Assembly (NCBI RefSeq): GCF_001426565.1
Contig: NZ_LMFA01000025.1
Coordinates: 1-64,000, forward strand
Length of the DNA: 64,000 nt
DNA from: Rhizobium sp. Root482
GTDB lineage: Bacteria > Pseudomonadota > Alphaproteobacteria > Rhizobiales > Rhizobiaceae
Direction: 5' to 3'
The translations under genes and the position numbers were made by a program. Positions 57,491 through 64,000 of this stretch are shown one piece after another (the stretch's first letter is position 1; each line of letters begins with the position of its first letter). The notes under the pieces were generated by a model. That model searched no databases and was not told the origin of the DNA. It saw only the letters and a list, made by a program, of their open reading frames with translations.

Positions 57491-57505
57491 TTAACCACTG
57501 TTTAA
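57491..57505. promoter_or_regulatory. CtrA-like box upstream of ftsE
   Basis: TTAACC (57491-57496) and TTAACC (57502-57507) give TTAA-N7-TTAA, the full CtrA site spacing. It is 106-120 bp before the ftsE start and in the divergent region with the DUF3426-like gene; a GGTTAA half-site lies nearby near 57443. Cell-division genes are typical CtrA targets in alphaproteobacteria, so function here is plausible but untested. Confidence 0.5.
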
Positions 57506-57610
57506 CCATGTTGAGGCTGTAACAGCGACGATCGCACTCTCATTTCGCACCGCCATCGGCTTGCCTCGAATGCGTGGCAGGCACGCCTGACGAAAAGCTG
57601 GACTGACCCG

Positions 57611-58270
57611 TTGATTCATTTTGAAAATGTCGGATTGCGCTATGGAATGGGTCCGGAAATTCTCCGCGACCTGACGTTCGACATTCCCAGGAAATCTTTC
57701 CAGTTCCTGACCGGCCCCTCCGGCGCGGGCAAGACGACGCTGCTCAGGCTGCTGTTTTTATCGCTGCAGCCGACGCGCGGCCTGATCCGCATGTTCGACC
57801 GCAACATATCGAGCATCCCGCGCGACGAATTTCCGATGCTGCGGCGCCGGATCGGCATCGTTTTCCAGGATTTCCAGCTGCTCGATCACCTGACGACCTA
57901 CGAGAATGTCGCGCTGCCGCTGCGGGTGCGCGGCAAAGACGAAACCTCCTATCGCGCCGATGTTCTCGAACTGCTCGGCTGGGTCGGGCTGGGCGAGCGG
58001 ATCAATGTGCTGCCGCCGGTGCTTTCTGGCGGCGAGAAGCAGCGCGCCGCCATCGCCCGCGCCCTGATCGACCGGCCGGAAATCCTGCTCGCCGACGAGC
58101 CCACCGGCAATGTCGATCCGCCGATGGCGCGCCGGCTGCTCAGCCTCTTTCTCGAACTGAACCGGCTCGGCACCGCCGTGGTCATCGCCACCCATGACCT
58201 GTCGCTGATGGACCAGGTCGAGGCCCGGCGGATGATCCTTTCCCAGGGGCGGCTCGATATCTATGAGTGA
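57611..58270 (+). CDS. ftsE: Cell division ATP-binding protein FtsE
   Basis: A 219-residue ABC ATPase. Walker A is GPSGAGKTT at 36-44, the signature LSGGEKQRAAIARAL near 139 and Walker B ILLADEPTGNVD near 159. With FtsX it activates peptidoglycan hydrolases at the division site. The N-terminus MIHFENVGLRYG is preceded by a TTG start; no ATG is nearby. FtsX starts inside the last codons (overlap 8 bp), so they are coupled. A CtrA-like box stands upstream. Confidence 0.96.
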   Translation: MIHFENVGLRYGMGPEILRDLTFDIPRKSFQFLTGPSGAGKTTLLRLLFLSLQPTRGLIRMFDRNISSIPRDEFPMLRRRIGIVFQDFQLLDHLTTYENVALPLRVRGKDETSYRADVLELLGWVGLGERINVLPPVLSGGEKQRAAIARALIDRPEILLADEPTGNVDPPMARRLLSLFLELNRLGTAVVIATHDLSLMDQVEARRMILSQGRLDIYE

Positions 58271-59273
58271 TGCACGCGCCACCGACCGACCGCCGCAGGA
58301 CGCACCGCCGGAGCGCAAATCGGCGCTTCGGGTGCGCCCGACGGCACCGATTGTGCCGCCCGGCAATGTCTCGGGCAATGCGCTGATGCTGGTCATCGCC
58401 ATCATGGCCTTCCTCGCCTGCCTGACGCTCGGCGCGGTCAGCATGGTGCGTGCGACCGCCCAAAGCTGGCAGAGCGAGATCTCCCGCGAGATCACCATCC
58501 AGATCAAGCCGGACGAAAAACTGGACATGGAAAAGGCGCTGGCCGACGCCCGCGACCTGGCGCTGGCCTTCGAGGGCACGACAGACGGCACCATCGTCGA
58601 CAAGACGGCGACGGCCCGGCTGCTGGAACCCTGGCTTGGCGAAGGCCTCGTGCTCGACGATTTGCCGGTGCCACGCCTCGTCATCATCACCATCGACGAG
58701 CAGAACCCGCCCGACTTCGCCGCCATGCGCAAGGCGCTGACGGAGACCATCCCGCAGGCCTATCTCGATGATCACCGGACCTGGGTAGACCGGCTGGTGG
58801 CCATGGCGCATACGACGGCGCTGATCGGCACCGGCGTGCTGGTGCTGGTCTTCTCCGCCATGGTGCTGACCGTCATCTTCGCCACCCGCGGCACGCTTTC
58901 GGGCAATCGCCACATCGTCGAGGTCCTGCATTTCGTCGGCGCCGAGGCCGGCTTCGTCGCCTCGGAGTTCCAGAAGCATTTCCTCAAGATCAGCTTGAAG
59001 GGCGCCGGCGCCGGCGGGCTACTGGCCGCAACCTGCTTTGCCGTTGCCGGTGTCTGGCAGTCACGGTCGTTGGCAACGCCGGAAAGCGACCAGGCGACGG
59101 CCATGTTCGGCTCTTTTTCCATCGGCTTCAGCGGCTATCTCGGCATTGCCGCCGTCATGATCATCGTGGCGCTGCTGACCACGCTCACCGCCCGCTTCAC
59201 GGTGATGCGGACCATTTACGAAATCGACCTGATCAGATCAGATCCGGCACGCATCGACGGCAATCAGGCGTGA
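58263..59273 (+). CDS. ftsX: Cell division protein FtsX
   Basis: A 336-residue membrane partner of FtsE. It has a longer cytoplasmic N-terminus (about 40 residues), then four transmembrane helices: GNALMLVIAIMAFLACLTLG, GTGVLVLVFSAMVLTVIFAT, a helix at about 240-258 and FSGYLGIAAVMIIVALLTTL, with the extracellular loop of about 120 residues between the first two (SEISREITIQIKPDEKLDME onward). The loop would contact an amidase activator such as an M23 protein; the window's first gene is one, but no link is shown. Overlaps ftsE by 8 bp. Confidence 0.95.
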   Translation: MSDARATDRPPQDAPPERKSALRVRPTAPIVPPGNVSGNALMLVIAIMAFLACLTLGAVSMVRATAQSWQSEISREITIQIKPDEKLDMEKALADARDLALAFEGTTDGTIVDKTATARLLEPWLGEGLVLDDLPVPRLVIITIDEQNPPDFAAMRKALTETIPQAYLDDHRTWVDRLVAMAHTTALIGTGVLVLVFSAMVLTVIFATRGTLSGNRHIVEVLHFVGAEAGFVASEFQKHFLKISLKGAGAGGLLAATCFAVAGVWQSRSLATPESDQATAMFGSFSIGFSGYLGIAAVMIIVALLTTLTARFTVMRTIYEIDLIRSDPARIDGNQA

Positions 59274-59337
59274 CGGCAATGATTGCATTGCGTTCCATCC
59301 ATCCCTTGCCGCAATCTGCCCCTATGGAAGAATCACC

Positions 59338-60063
59338 ATGGCTGGCGGAGTGCCCGAAAACAGAATTGAAGAGGTCATCACGGGACGACGCAAGGGCAGG
59401 CTCATGCGGCGGCAGGTAAGCCGTCGCCGCCGGCTCGTGCGGCTGACCTTCTACGTGCTTCTCGTTCTCGCCGGATGCGCCGCCGCGGGGTTCCTCTATT
59501 TCGCAGATAGCGTTGCATCCATGCAGCCGCCCGCAGACCCCAAGGCCGACGCGATCGTCGTGCTGACGGGCGGCTTCCAGCGGATAGACCAGGCGGTCGA
59601 TCTGCTGAAAGGCGGCGCCGGCCGGCGACTGCTGATATCCGGCGTCAATCCATCGACCACCCGCAGCCAGATCCGGCGGAATACCCAGAGTTCGGCGGAC
59701 CTGTTCAAGTGCTGCGTCGATATCGGCCATGACGCGATCGACACGATCGGCAATGCCAACGAAACGGCCAACTGGATTCGCGATAACGGCTATCGCAGCA
59801 TTCTGGTGGTCACCAACAATTATCACATGCCGCGCAGCCTGCTGGAATTGCGCCGGGCCAATCCGGACATTGCGTTCATCGCCTATCCCGTCGTCAATTC
59901 CGACCTAAAGAGCACCAACTGGCTGCGGAATCCGATGGTGCTGAAGACCATCCTGTCCGAATATGCCAAGCTGACTGTCGCCTCGATCCGCGACAGTATC
60001 GGCGCCCATACCGCAAGCGGGCTGCGCAAGGACAAGGACCCAGCCGCGACATCCTCCGAGTAG
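59338..60063 (+). CDS. YdcF family protein (SanA/ElyC-type)
   Basis: A 241-residue protein with a basic N-terminus and one TM helix (about 37-60, LTFYVLLVLAGCAAAGFLYF). The periplasmic DUF218 domain follows: PKADAIVVLTGGFQRIDQAV near 70, LLISGVNPSTTR near 100, and ILVVTNNYHMPRSLLELRR near 155. Family members (ElyC, SanA) affect envelope integrity and peptidoglycan synthesis; catalytic activity is unknown. It follows ftsX after a 64-bp gap on the same strand, between division and lipid genes. Confidence 0.88.
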   Translation: MAGGVPENRIEEVITGRRKGRLMRRQVSRRRRLVRLTFYVLLVLAGCAAAGFLYFADSVASMQPPADPKADAIVVLTGGFQRIDQAVDLLKGGAGRRLLISGVNPSTTRSQIRRNTQSSADLFKCCVDIGHDAIDTIGNANETANWIRDNGYRSILVVTNNYHMPRSLLELRRANPDIAFIAYPVVNSDLKSTNWLRNPMVLKTILSEYAKLTVASIRDSIGAHTASGLRKDKDPAATSSE

Positions 60064-60171
60064 GATCGCGTGAGGCCCGGACTTGCGACATCCGGACTCG
60101 GGGCTGTTTTCCTCCGGGCAATATTCGTGTAGGCAGCGATCTGACCTTTTGTCGATGCGAAAGCCTGCCCG

Positions 60172-60957
60172 ATGATCATCCTGCGTTCCGTCCTGTTCAA
60201 CATCCTCTTCTATCTCAACCTGATCGCGCAGATGATCGTGATGACGCCCTTCTATTTCCTGGCGCCACGCAAGACAGCCTGGCTCGTTCCGAAAAACTGG
60301 GCGAAAAGCAATCACTGGCTGTTCCGGGTCATCGTCGGCACCACCTTCGAGATCGAGGGATTGGAGAATATTCCGAAGGGCGGCTATATCTTTGCGCCGA
60401 AGCATCAATCCTTCTGGGATGTCTATGCGCTGCTGCCCTGGCTTTCCGATCCCTTCTTCATCCTCAAGCGCGAGCTTGTCTGGATCCCGCTGTTCGGCTG
60501 GTATGTGAAGAAGCAGCGCATGGTGCCCGTCAATCGCGGCGCTCGCGGCAAGGTGATGACGGCGGTGATGGACCGTACCAAAGAGGAAATGGCCACTGGC
60601 CGCCAGCTGATCATCTATCCCGAGGGAACCCGCCGGCCGCCCGGCGCGCCGCCAGATTACAAATATGGCATCGCCCGACTATACCGGGATCTCACCGTGC
60701 CGGTGGTTCCCGTGGTGATGCATCCCGGCCTGTTCTGGCCGCGACGCAAATTCCTGCGATATCCCGGCCATTTCAAGGTGCAGATCCTGCCGCCGATCGA
60801 GCCGGGGCTCGATCCGGACGTCTTTCTCAAACGACTGGTCGATGTGATGGAGAGCGCCAGCGACGCGCTGCTCGTGGAAACAGTGAGGAACAATCCGCAT
60901 GTGCCGCTGCCGCCGACGGCGGCGCAAAGGCTGCGGGAATTGCAGGCTCAGGCCTGA
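60172..60957 (+). CDS. plsC: 1-acyl-sn-glycerol-3-phosphate acyltransferase
   Basis: A 261-residue PlsC acyltransferase that adds the second acyl chain to make phosphatidic acid. The active-site HQSFWD (H-x4-D) is near residue 83, RGAR near 124 and PEGTRRPPG near 155. An N-terminal hydrophobic helix (ILRSVLFNILFYLNLIAQMI) anchors it. It follows YdcF and converges with the ChaC gene, overlapping its end by 10 bp. Confidence 0.93.
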   Translation: MIILRSVLFNILFYLNLIAQMIVMTPFYFLAPRKTAWLVPKNWAKSNHWLFRVIVGTTFEIEGLENIPKGGYIFAPKHQSFWDVYALLPWLSDPFFILKRELVWIPLFGWYVKKQRMVPVNRGARGKVMTAVMDRTKEEMATGRQLIIYPEGTRRPPGAPPDYKYGIARLYRDLTVPVVPVVMHPGLFWPRRKFLRYPGHFKVQILPPIEPGLDPDVFLKRLVDVMESASDALLVETVRNNPHVPLPPTAAQRLRELQAQA

Positions 60958-61493
60958 GAAGGCAGCAGCGCCGCAATCGCCGCCACCTCTTCCAGCCAAT
61001 GATCGCGAATGCCCATTTCCTTGAGATGCGCCACCGTATTCGTCACATAGTCGCGATTGGCGCCGGATTTCCCCGATGAGGCGGCAACCGTCGCCGCCGC
61101 ATCCTCTGCGGCGAGGCCGCCGGCATATTGCATATGGGCACGATCGACGATGTAGGTCAGGGCCGGCACGCGCCGTCTGTCGGCAAGCAGCATCGGCATG
61201 ATCCGTTCCTTGTAGACATGCGTCACCAGTTCGCGCTCACGCAGATAGCCGAGAACCTCGGCCCGGTCACCCGGGGCGACCTTGAACGCCATGCCGCGGC
61301 AGGAACCGCCGCGATCCAGCCCGAGGACAAGGCCGGGCCGCGCCTGCGTGCCGCGATGGACACAGGAGCGCACGCAGAGCGAACGCCGGTAGCCGAAAAC
61401 ATGCGCCGTCATCTTTTCGGTAAAGGCAAAGCCGGGGTTCCACATCAGGGAGCCGTAGCCAAAGACCCAAAAATCGTCCATATCCACTGCCAT
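60948..61493 (-). CDS. ChaC-like gamma-glutamylcyclotransferase
   Basis: A 181-residue protein of the GGCT/ChaC family, which breaks glutathione into 5-oxoproline and Cys-Gly. The family signature WVFGYGSLMWNPGF is near residue 9, with a Glu expected in the helical region near 115 (RERELVTHVYKERIMP). The start at 61493 (MAVDMDDFW) is chosen over an ATG 21 codons upstream (61556) because the upstream residues are not conserved; MDDFW at 61481 is another option. It converges with plsC. Confidence 0.87.
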   Translation of the reverse strand: MAVDMDDFWVFGYGSLMWNPGFAFTEKMTAHVFGYRRSLCVRSCVHRGTQARPGLVLGLDRGGSCRGMAFKVAPGDRAEVLGYLRERELVTHVYKERIMPMLLADRRRVPALTYIVDRAHMQYAGGLAAEDAAATVAASSGKSGANRDYVTNTVAHLKEMGIRDHWLEEVAAIAALLPSQA

Positions 61494-61684
61494 CACGATC
61501 ACGCCATCCACAAGCGGCCGAACGGCGCGGCACGGAGCCGGCAACGAACCACCCATAAGCTTTCCTAGCGCATCGGCCCGGCGACCGGAATCAAAATCCT
61601 CTTTGCCGATCGGGCGAAACGCTTACAACACCCCGTCGTGCCTCAAGGCTGCGGCGTGGATGCCAAGCCAGTTTGGAGCAGACC

Positions 61685-62728
61685 ATGACATCAACCGACA
61701 CCGCCGAACGTTCGGGCGCAAGCCGGAAAATCCGATGGCTGGCAATCGGCATCCTGCTGTTCATCATTCTTTACTCAGGCGCCTGGTTTCTGGCGGCGCA
61801 TCTGTTGCAGGGCAAGCTGCAGGCCTTCCTCGGCGATCAGCGGGCGGCACCGGTTTCGGTGGACTGCGGCGGCATGAATGTGGCCGGCTTCCCCTTCCGC
61901 ATCGGGTTGTTCTGCGACACGGTTCGTCTCGACGACACCGCCCGCGGTGCTTCTGTTTCCCTCGGCGCCCTGCGGTCGGCGGCCCAGGTCTACCAGCCGG
62001 GCCACGCGGTGGTCGAACTCGATGGGCCAGCGCAAATCCGCGTTTCGCCCGGCCTCTCGGTCTCGGCCGACTGGTCGCTGCTGCATGCCAGCCTGCGAGC
62101 AAGGCTGTCGGGCCTCGACCGCCTTTCGCTGACCTATGACCAGATGGCGGGAACCGCCGTCCTGCCGGCCTTCGACGACGAAGCCGCCCCGGGCGGGACC
62201 GACAGGCTGGCCTTCGCTGCCCGGCATGGCGAGGTGCATCTCCGGCAGAACGGCGGTGATCTCGACATGGCGGCAAGTGTCGAGGGCTTCGATGCTAAGC
62301 CGGCCGACGGCATCAGCTTCCTGCCACCGCTTGACGGCGGCATCGACCTGACGCTCACCGATCGCGCCGCCCTGATGGAGGCCGGCGGCTTGCGGCCCGG
62401 CGCGCTGCGCGGCAGCAAGGGCGAGATACGCAACCTCAAGCTCGACCTCGGCGAAGGCATGGTGGCGACGGCCAGCGGACCTTTCAGCATCGACGATCAG
62501 GGGTTGATCTCGGGCGAACTCAGCGTGACGATGAAGAATATCGAGGGCTGGCGGCGCAACCTCGTGAAGACCTTTTCCGACGAGGACGAAACGGCGATGG
62601 TCAACAATATCGCCAATATGCTGACGGCGCTGGCGAGTGGCCGGAACGAGGCGACCGTCAAGCTGAACCTGCGCGACGGTATTGCATTCTTGGCGTTCTT
62701 TCCGATCGGCGAACTGCCGCGGCTTTGA
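61685..62728 (+). CDS. DUF2125 domain-containing protein
   Basis: A 347-residue protein with an N-terminal signal anchor (about 18-40, IRWLAIGILLFIILYSGAWF). The rest is the periplasmic DUF2125 domain, with CGGMNVAGFPFRIGLFCD near residue 60 and the long beta-rich part ending in FPIGELPRL. DUF2125 is common in alphaproteobacteria; its domain resembles AsmA/TamB-type beta-taco or lipid-transfer folds, but no function is shown. TTGGAG lies 8 bp before the ATG. It is divergent from ChaC and followed by a family A repeat. Confidence 0.9.
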   Translation: MTSTDTAERSGASRKIRWLAIGILLFIILYSGAWFLAAHLLQGKLQAFLGDQRAAPVSVDCGGMNVAGFPFRIGLFCDTVRLDDTARGASVSLGALRSAAQVYQPGHAVVELDGPAQIRVSPGLSVSADWSLLHASLRARLSGLDRLSLTYDQMAGTAVLPAFDDEAAPGGTDRLAFAARHGEVHLRQNGGDLDMAASVEGFDAKPADGISFLPPLDGGIDLTLTDRAALMEAGGLRPGALRGSKGEIRNLKLDLGEGMVATASGPFSIDDQGLISGELSVTMKNIEGWRRNLVKTFSDEDETAMVNNIANMLTALASGRNEATVKLNLRDGIAFLAFFPIGELPRL

Positions 62729-62743
62729 TGCGCGCTTGGAACG

Positions 62744-62858
62744 CCCCTCATCCGCCCTTCGGGCGCCTTCTTCCCGTTTTGACGGGGAGAAGGGACAAGT
62801 GGCAGATTCCAAACTAGTTCCCTCTCCCCGCGCGCGGGGAGAGGGTTAGGGTGAGGGG
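62744..62858. repeat. Palindromic intergenic repeat, family A (composite)
   Basis: Starts CCCCTCATCCGCCC and ends GGGTTAGGGTGAGGGG, with a weaker TTCTTCCCG...ACGGGGAGAAGG palindrome and a strong CCCTCTCCCCGCGCGCGGGGAGAGGG. It is the reverse orientation of the composite at 10749-10913, and lies between the DUF2125 and tyrC genes, which converge. Confidence 0.85.
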
Positions 62859-62887
62859 CAAGCGCTTGAGGACACTTCAGAAAGCCG

Positions 62888-63811
62888 CTATTTCTGGTCC
62901 ATCGCATGGCGGCCGAAATCGGCCATCTCGGTGTCCTGGCCGGCCTGGATGATCGAGCGGCGGATAGTGCGGGTGCGGGTGAAGAGATCGAACAGCTTGT
63001 CGCCATCGCCCCAGCGGATCGCCCGTTGCAGATAGGCGAGATCCTCCGAGAACCGCGATAGCATTTCAAGGATCGCGTCCTTGTTGTGCAGGCAGACATC
63101 GCGCCACATTGTCGGATCGGAAGCGGCGAGGCGAGTGAAATCGCGGAAGCCGGAGGCTGAATATTTGATCACTTCCGATTCGGTCACCGCTTCCAGATCA
63201 TCCGCCGTGCCGACGATATTATAGGCGATGATATGCGGCAGATGCGAAACGATCGCCAGAACCTTGTCATGGTGCTCGGGGTCCATCTCGTCGACCATGG
63301 AGCCAAGCGTTTCCCAGAAATCGCGCAAGCGCGCCTTCGCCGCCTCGTCGGTCTCCGGCAGCGGCGTCAGGATGCACCAGCGCCCCTTGAACAGGCCGAT
63401 GAAGCCGGCATCCGGGCCGGAATATTCGGTGCCGGCGATCGGATGGCCGGGGATGAAATGCACGCCCTGCGGCATATGCGGCTTCATCTGGGCGATGACC
63501 GAGGCCTTGGTCGAGCCGACATCGGTGACGATGGCGCCGGGCTTCAGATGAGCGGCGATCTCGGCCGCAACCGTGCCGGAGGCGCCCACAGGGACCGAGA
63601 CGATCACCAGATCGGCGTTCTTCACCGCGTCCGCCGCCGATGTCGTGTAACGGTCGCCCAGTCCCAGTTTCCGCGCCCGCTCAAGCGTTTCGGCGCTACG
63701 GGTCGAGACGGTGACCGAACCGGCAAGCCTCTTGTCCTTGATCTCGCGGGCGATCGACGAACCGATCAGGCCGATGCCGATCAGCGCGATGGTTTCGAAT
63801 TGTCCCGCCAT
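62888..63811 (-). CDS. tyrC: Prephenate/arogenate dehydrogenase family protein
   Basis: A 307-residue TyrA-type dehydrogenase. The NAD-binding IALIGIGLIGSSIAREI is at residues 8-24, VIVSVPVGASG near 70, VGSTKASVIAQM near 100 and HFIPGHPIAGTEYSG near 120 hold the catalytic His. It oxidises prephenate (or arogenate) on the tyrosine route. The ATG at 63811 overlaps the TGA of hisC; a GTG one codon earlier is an alternative. hisC supplies an aromatic/histidinol-phosphate transaminase, so the two form a pair. Confidence 0.93.
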   Translation of the reverse strand: MAGQFETIALIGIGLIGSSIAREIKDKRLAGSVTVSTRSAETLERARKLGLGDRYTTSAADAVKNADLVIVSVPVGASGTVAAEIAAHLKPGAIVTDVGSTKASVIAQMKPHMPQGVHFIPGHPIAGTEYSGPDAGFIGLFKGRWCILTPLPETDEAAKARLRDFWETLGSMVDEMDPEHHDKVLAIVSHLPHIIAYNIVGTADDLEAVTESEVIKYSASGFRDFTRLAASDPTMWRDVCLHNKDAILEMLSRFSEDLAYLQRAIRWGDGDKLFDLFTRTRTIRRSIIQAGQDTEMADFGRHAMDQK

Positions 63812-64000
63812 CACGCCCGGCCCATGAACTCGGTGAGCGCGGCGATGACGCCCTCATTGGCTTCGGCCGAGCCGATCGTCATGCGCAGCGCATTGGGGAA
63901 GCCATAACCGCGCACCGCCCGCAGGATGAACCCGCGGCTAGTCAGGAAGTCGTCCGCATCCGTCGCACGCTTGCCGTCCGTGTCCGGAAAATGGATCAGC
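63811..64000 (-). CDS. hisC: Histidinol-phosphate aminotransferase (3' end, gene continues past the right edge)
   Basis: The final 62 codons and stop of HisC. The visible part includes [38 protein letters not shown] and ALTEFMGRA, typical of the C-terminal small domain with its substrate-phosphate Arg. The PLP lysine and start lie off the window. The stop overlaps the tyrC start (TGATGG), linking transamination with tyrosine synthesis. Confidence 0.85.
   Translation of the reverse strand, partial: LIHFPDTDGKRATDADDFLTSRGFILRAVRGYGFPNALRMTIGSAEANEGVIAALTEFMGRA

Overview
The window reads as a chromosomal segment of an alphaproteobacterium of the Rhizobiaceae type (Rhizobium/Agrobacterium/Sinorhizobium relatives). 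This rests on GC-rich coding sequence, rhizobial gene families (DUF4167, DUF2125, TIGR02302, CpdR, DUF1178), the gene pairs ptsP-lysC, argH-lptM-lysA, ftsE-ftsX and tyrC-hisC, and palindromic intergenic repeats of the kind scattered through rhizobial genomes. The exact species cannot be told from the sequence alone. Most of the window is conserved housekeeping DNA. I found no phage, insertion sequence, CRISPR array or recognisable multi-gene defence system.

Layout. 1-556: promoter and leader of an apparent rRNA operon on the minus strand (16S gene beyond the left edge), divergent from an M23 peptidase gene. 2.5-14.5 kb: mostly minus strand, with LD-carboxypeptidase, GST, clpB (behind a heat-shock-type promoter), DUF4167 protein, prmC-prfA, a DUF559 protein, ptsP and lysC. 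14.8-20.5 kb: accessory stretch between lysC and ubiG and just beyond ubiG, with an HxlR regulator, GST, SDR, a 540-bp gene-free GC-rich structured region, a Cys-rich small protein, ubiG, and a ParDE-type toxin-antitoxin pair lying between two copies of the 3' end of a DUF3291 gene. 20.5-31.2 kb: DUF1178, nitrilase-family hydrolase, grxC, comF, a methyltransferase, an orphan Flp pilin, mutT-GNAT-argJ, a parvulin and secA.

31.6-38.6 kb: a more variable stretch with a polysaccharide flippase overlapping a BioF2-type acyltransferase, an acyl-CoA synthetase, an RTX-type secreted protein, two small proteins and tRNA-Leu(CAA). 38.8-45.7 kb: YqaA-dsbB, HNH endonuclease, DNA glycosylase, gluQ, YihY, SDR, and a twin-TM protein followed by a cobalamin adenosyltransferase and a rhomboid protease. 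46-52.5 kb: etfBA, 3-hydroxybutyryl-CoA dehydrogenase, tlpA divergent from argH-lptM-lysA. 52.7-64 kb: TIGR02302 protein, cpdR, hpt, ftsEX behind a CtrA-like box, YdcF, plsC, ChaC, DUF2125, tyrC and the 3' end of hisC.

The genes best worth a second look are the parDE pair flanked by a duplicated gene end, the GC-rich structured region at 17.04-17.44 kb, two perfect TTAA-N7-TTAA sites (upstream of ftsE and of the DUF4167 gene), the small secreted protein with a repeated C-x2-PGADNVNC motif, and the orphan RTX protein. Start codons were chosen by ribosome-binding site and family length; several genes (prfA, lysA, ftsE, HNH, GNAT) appear to use TTG.
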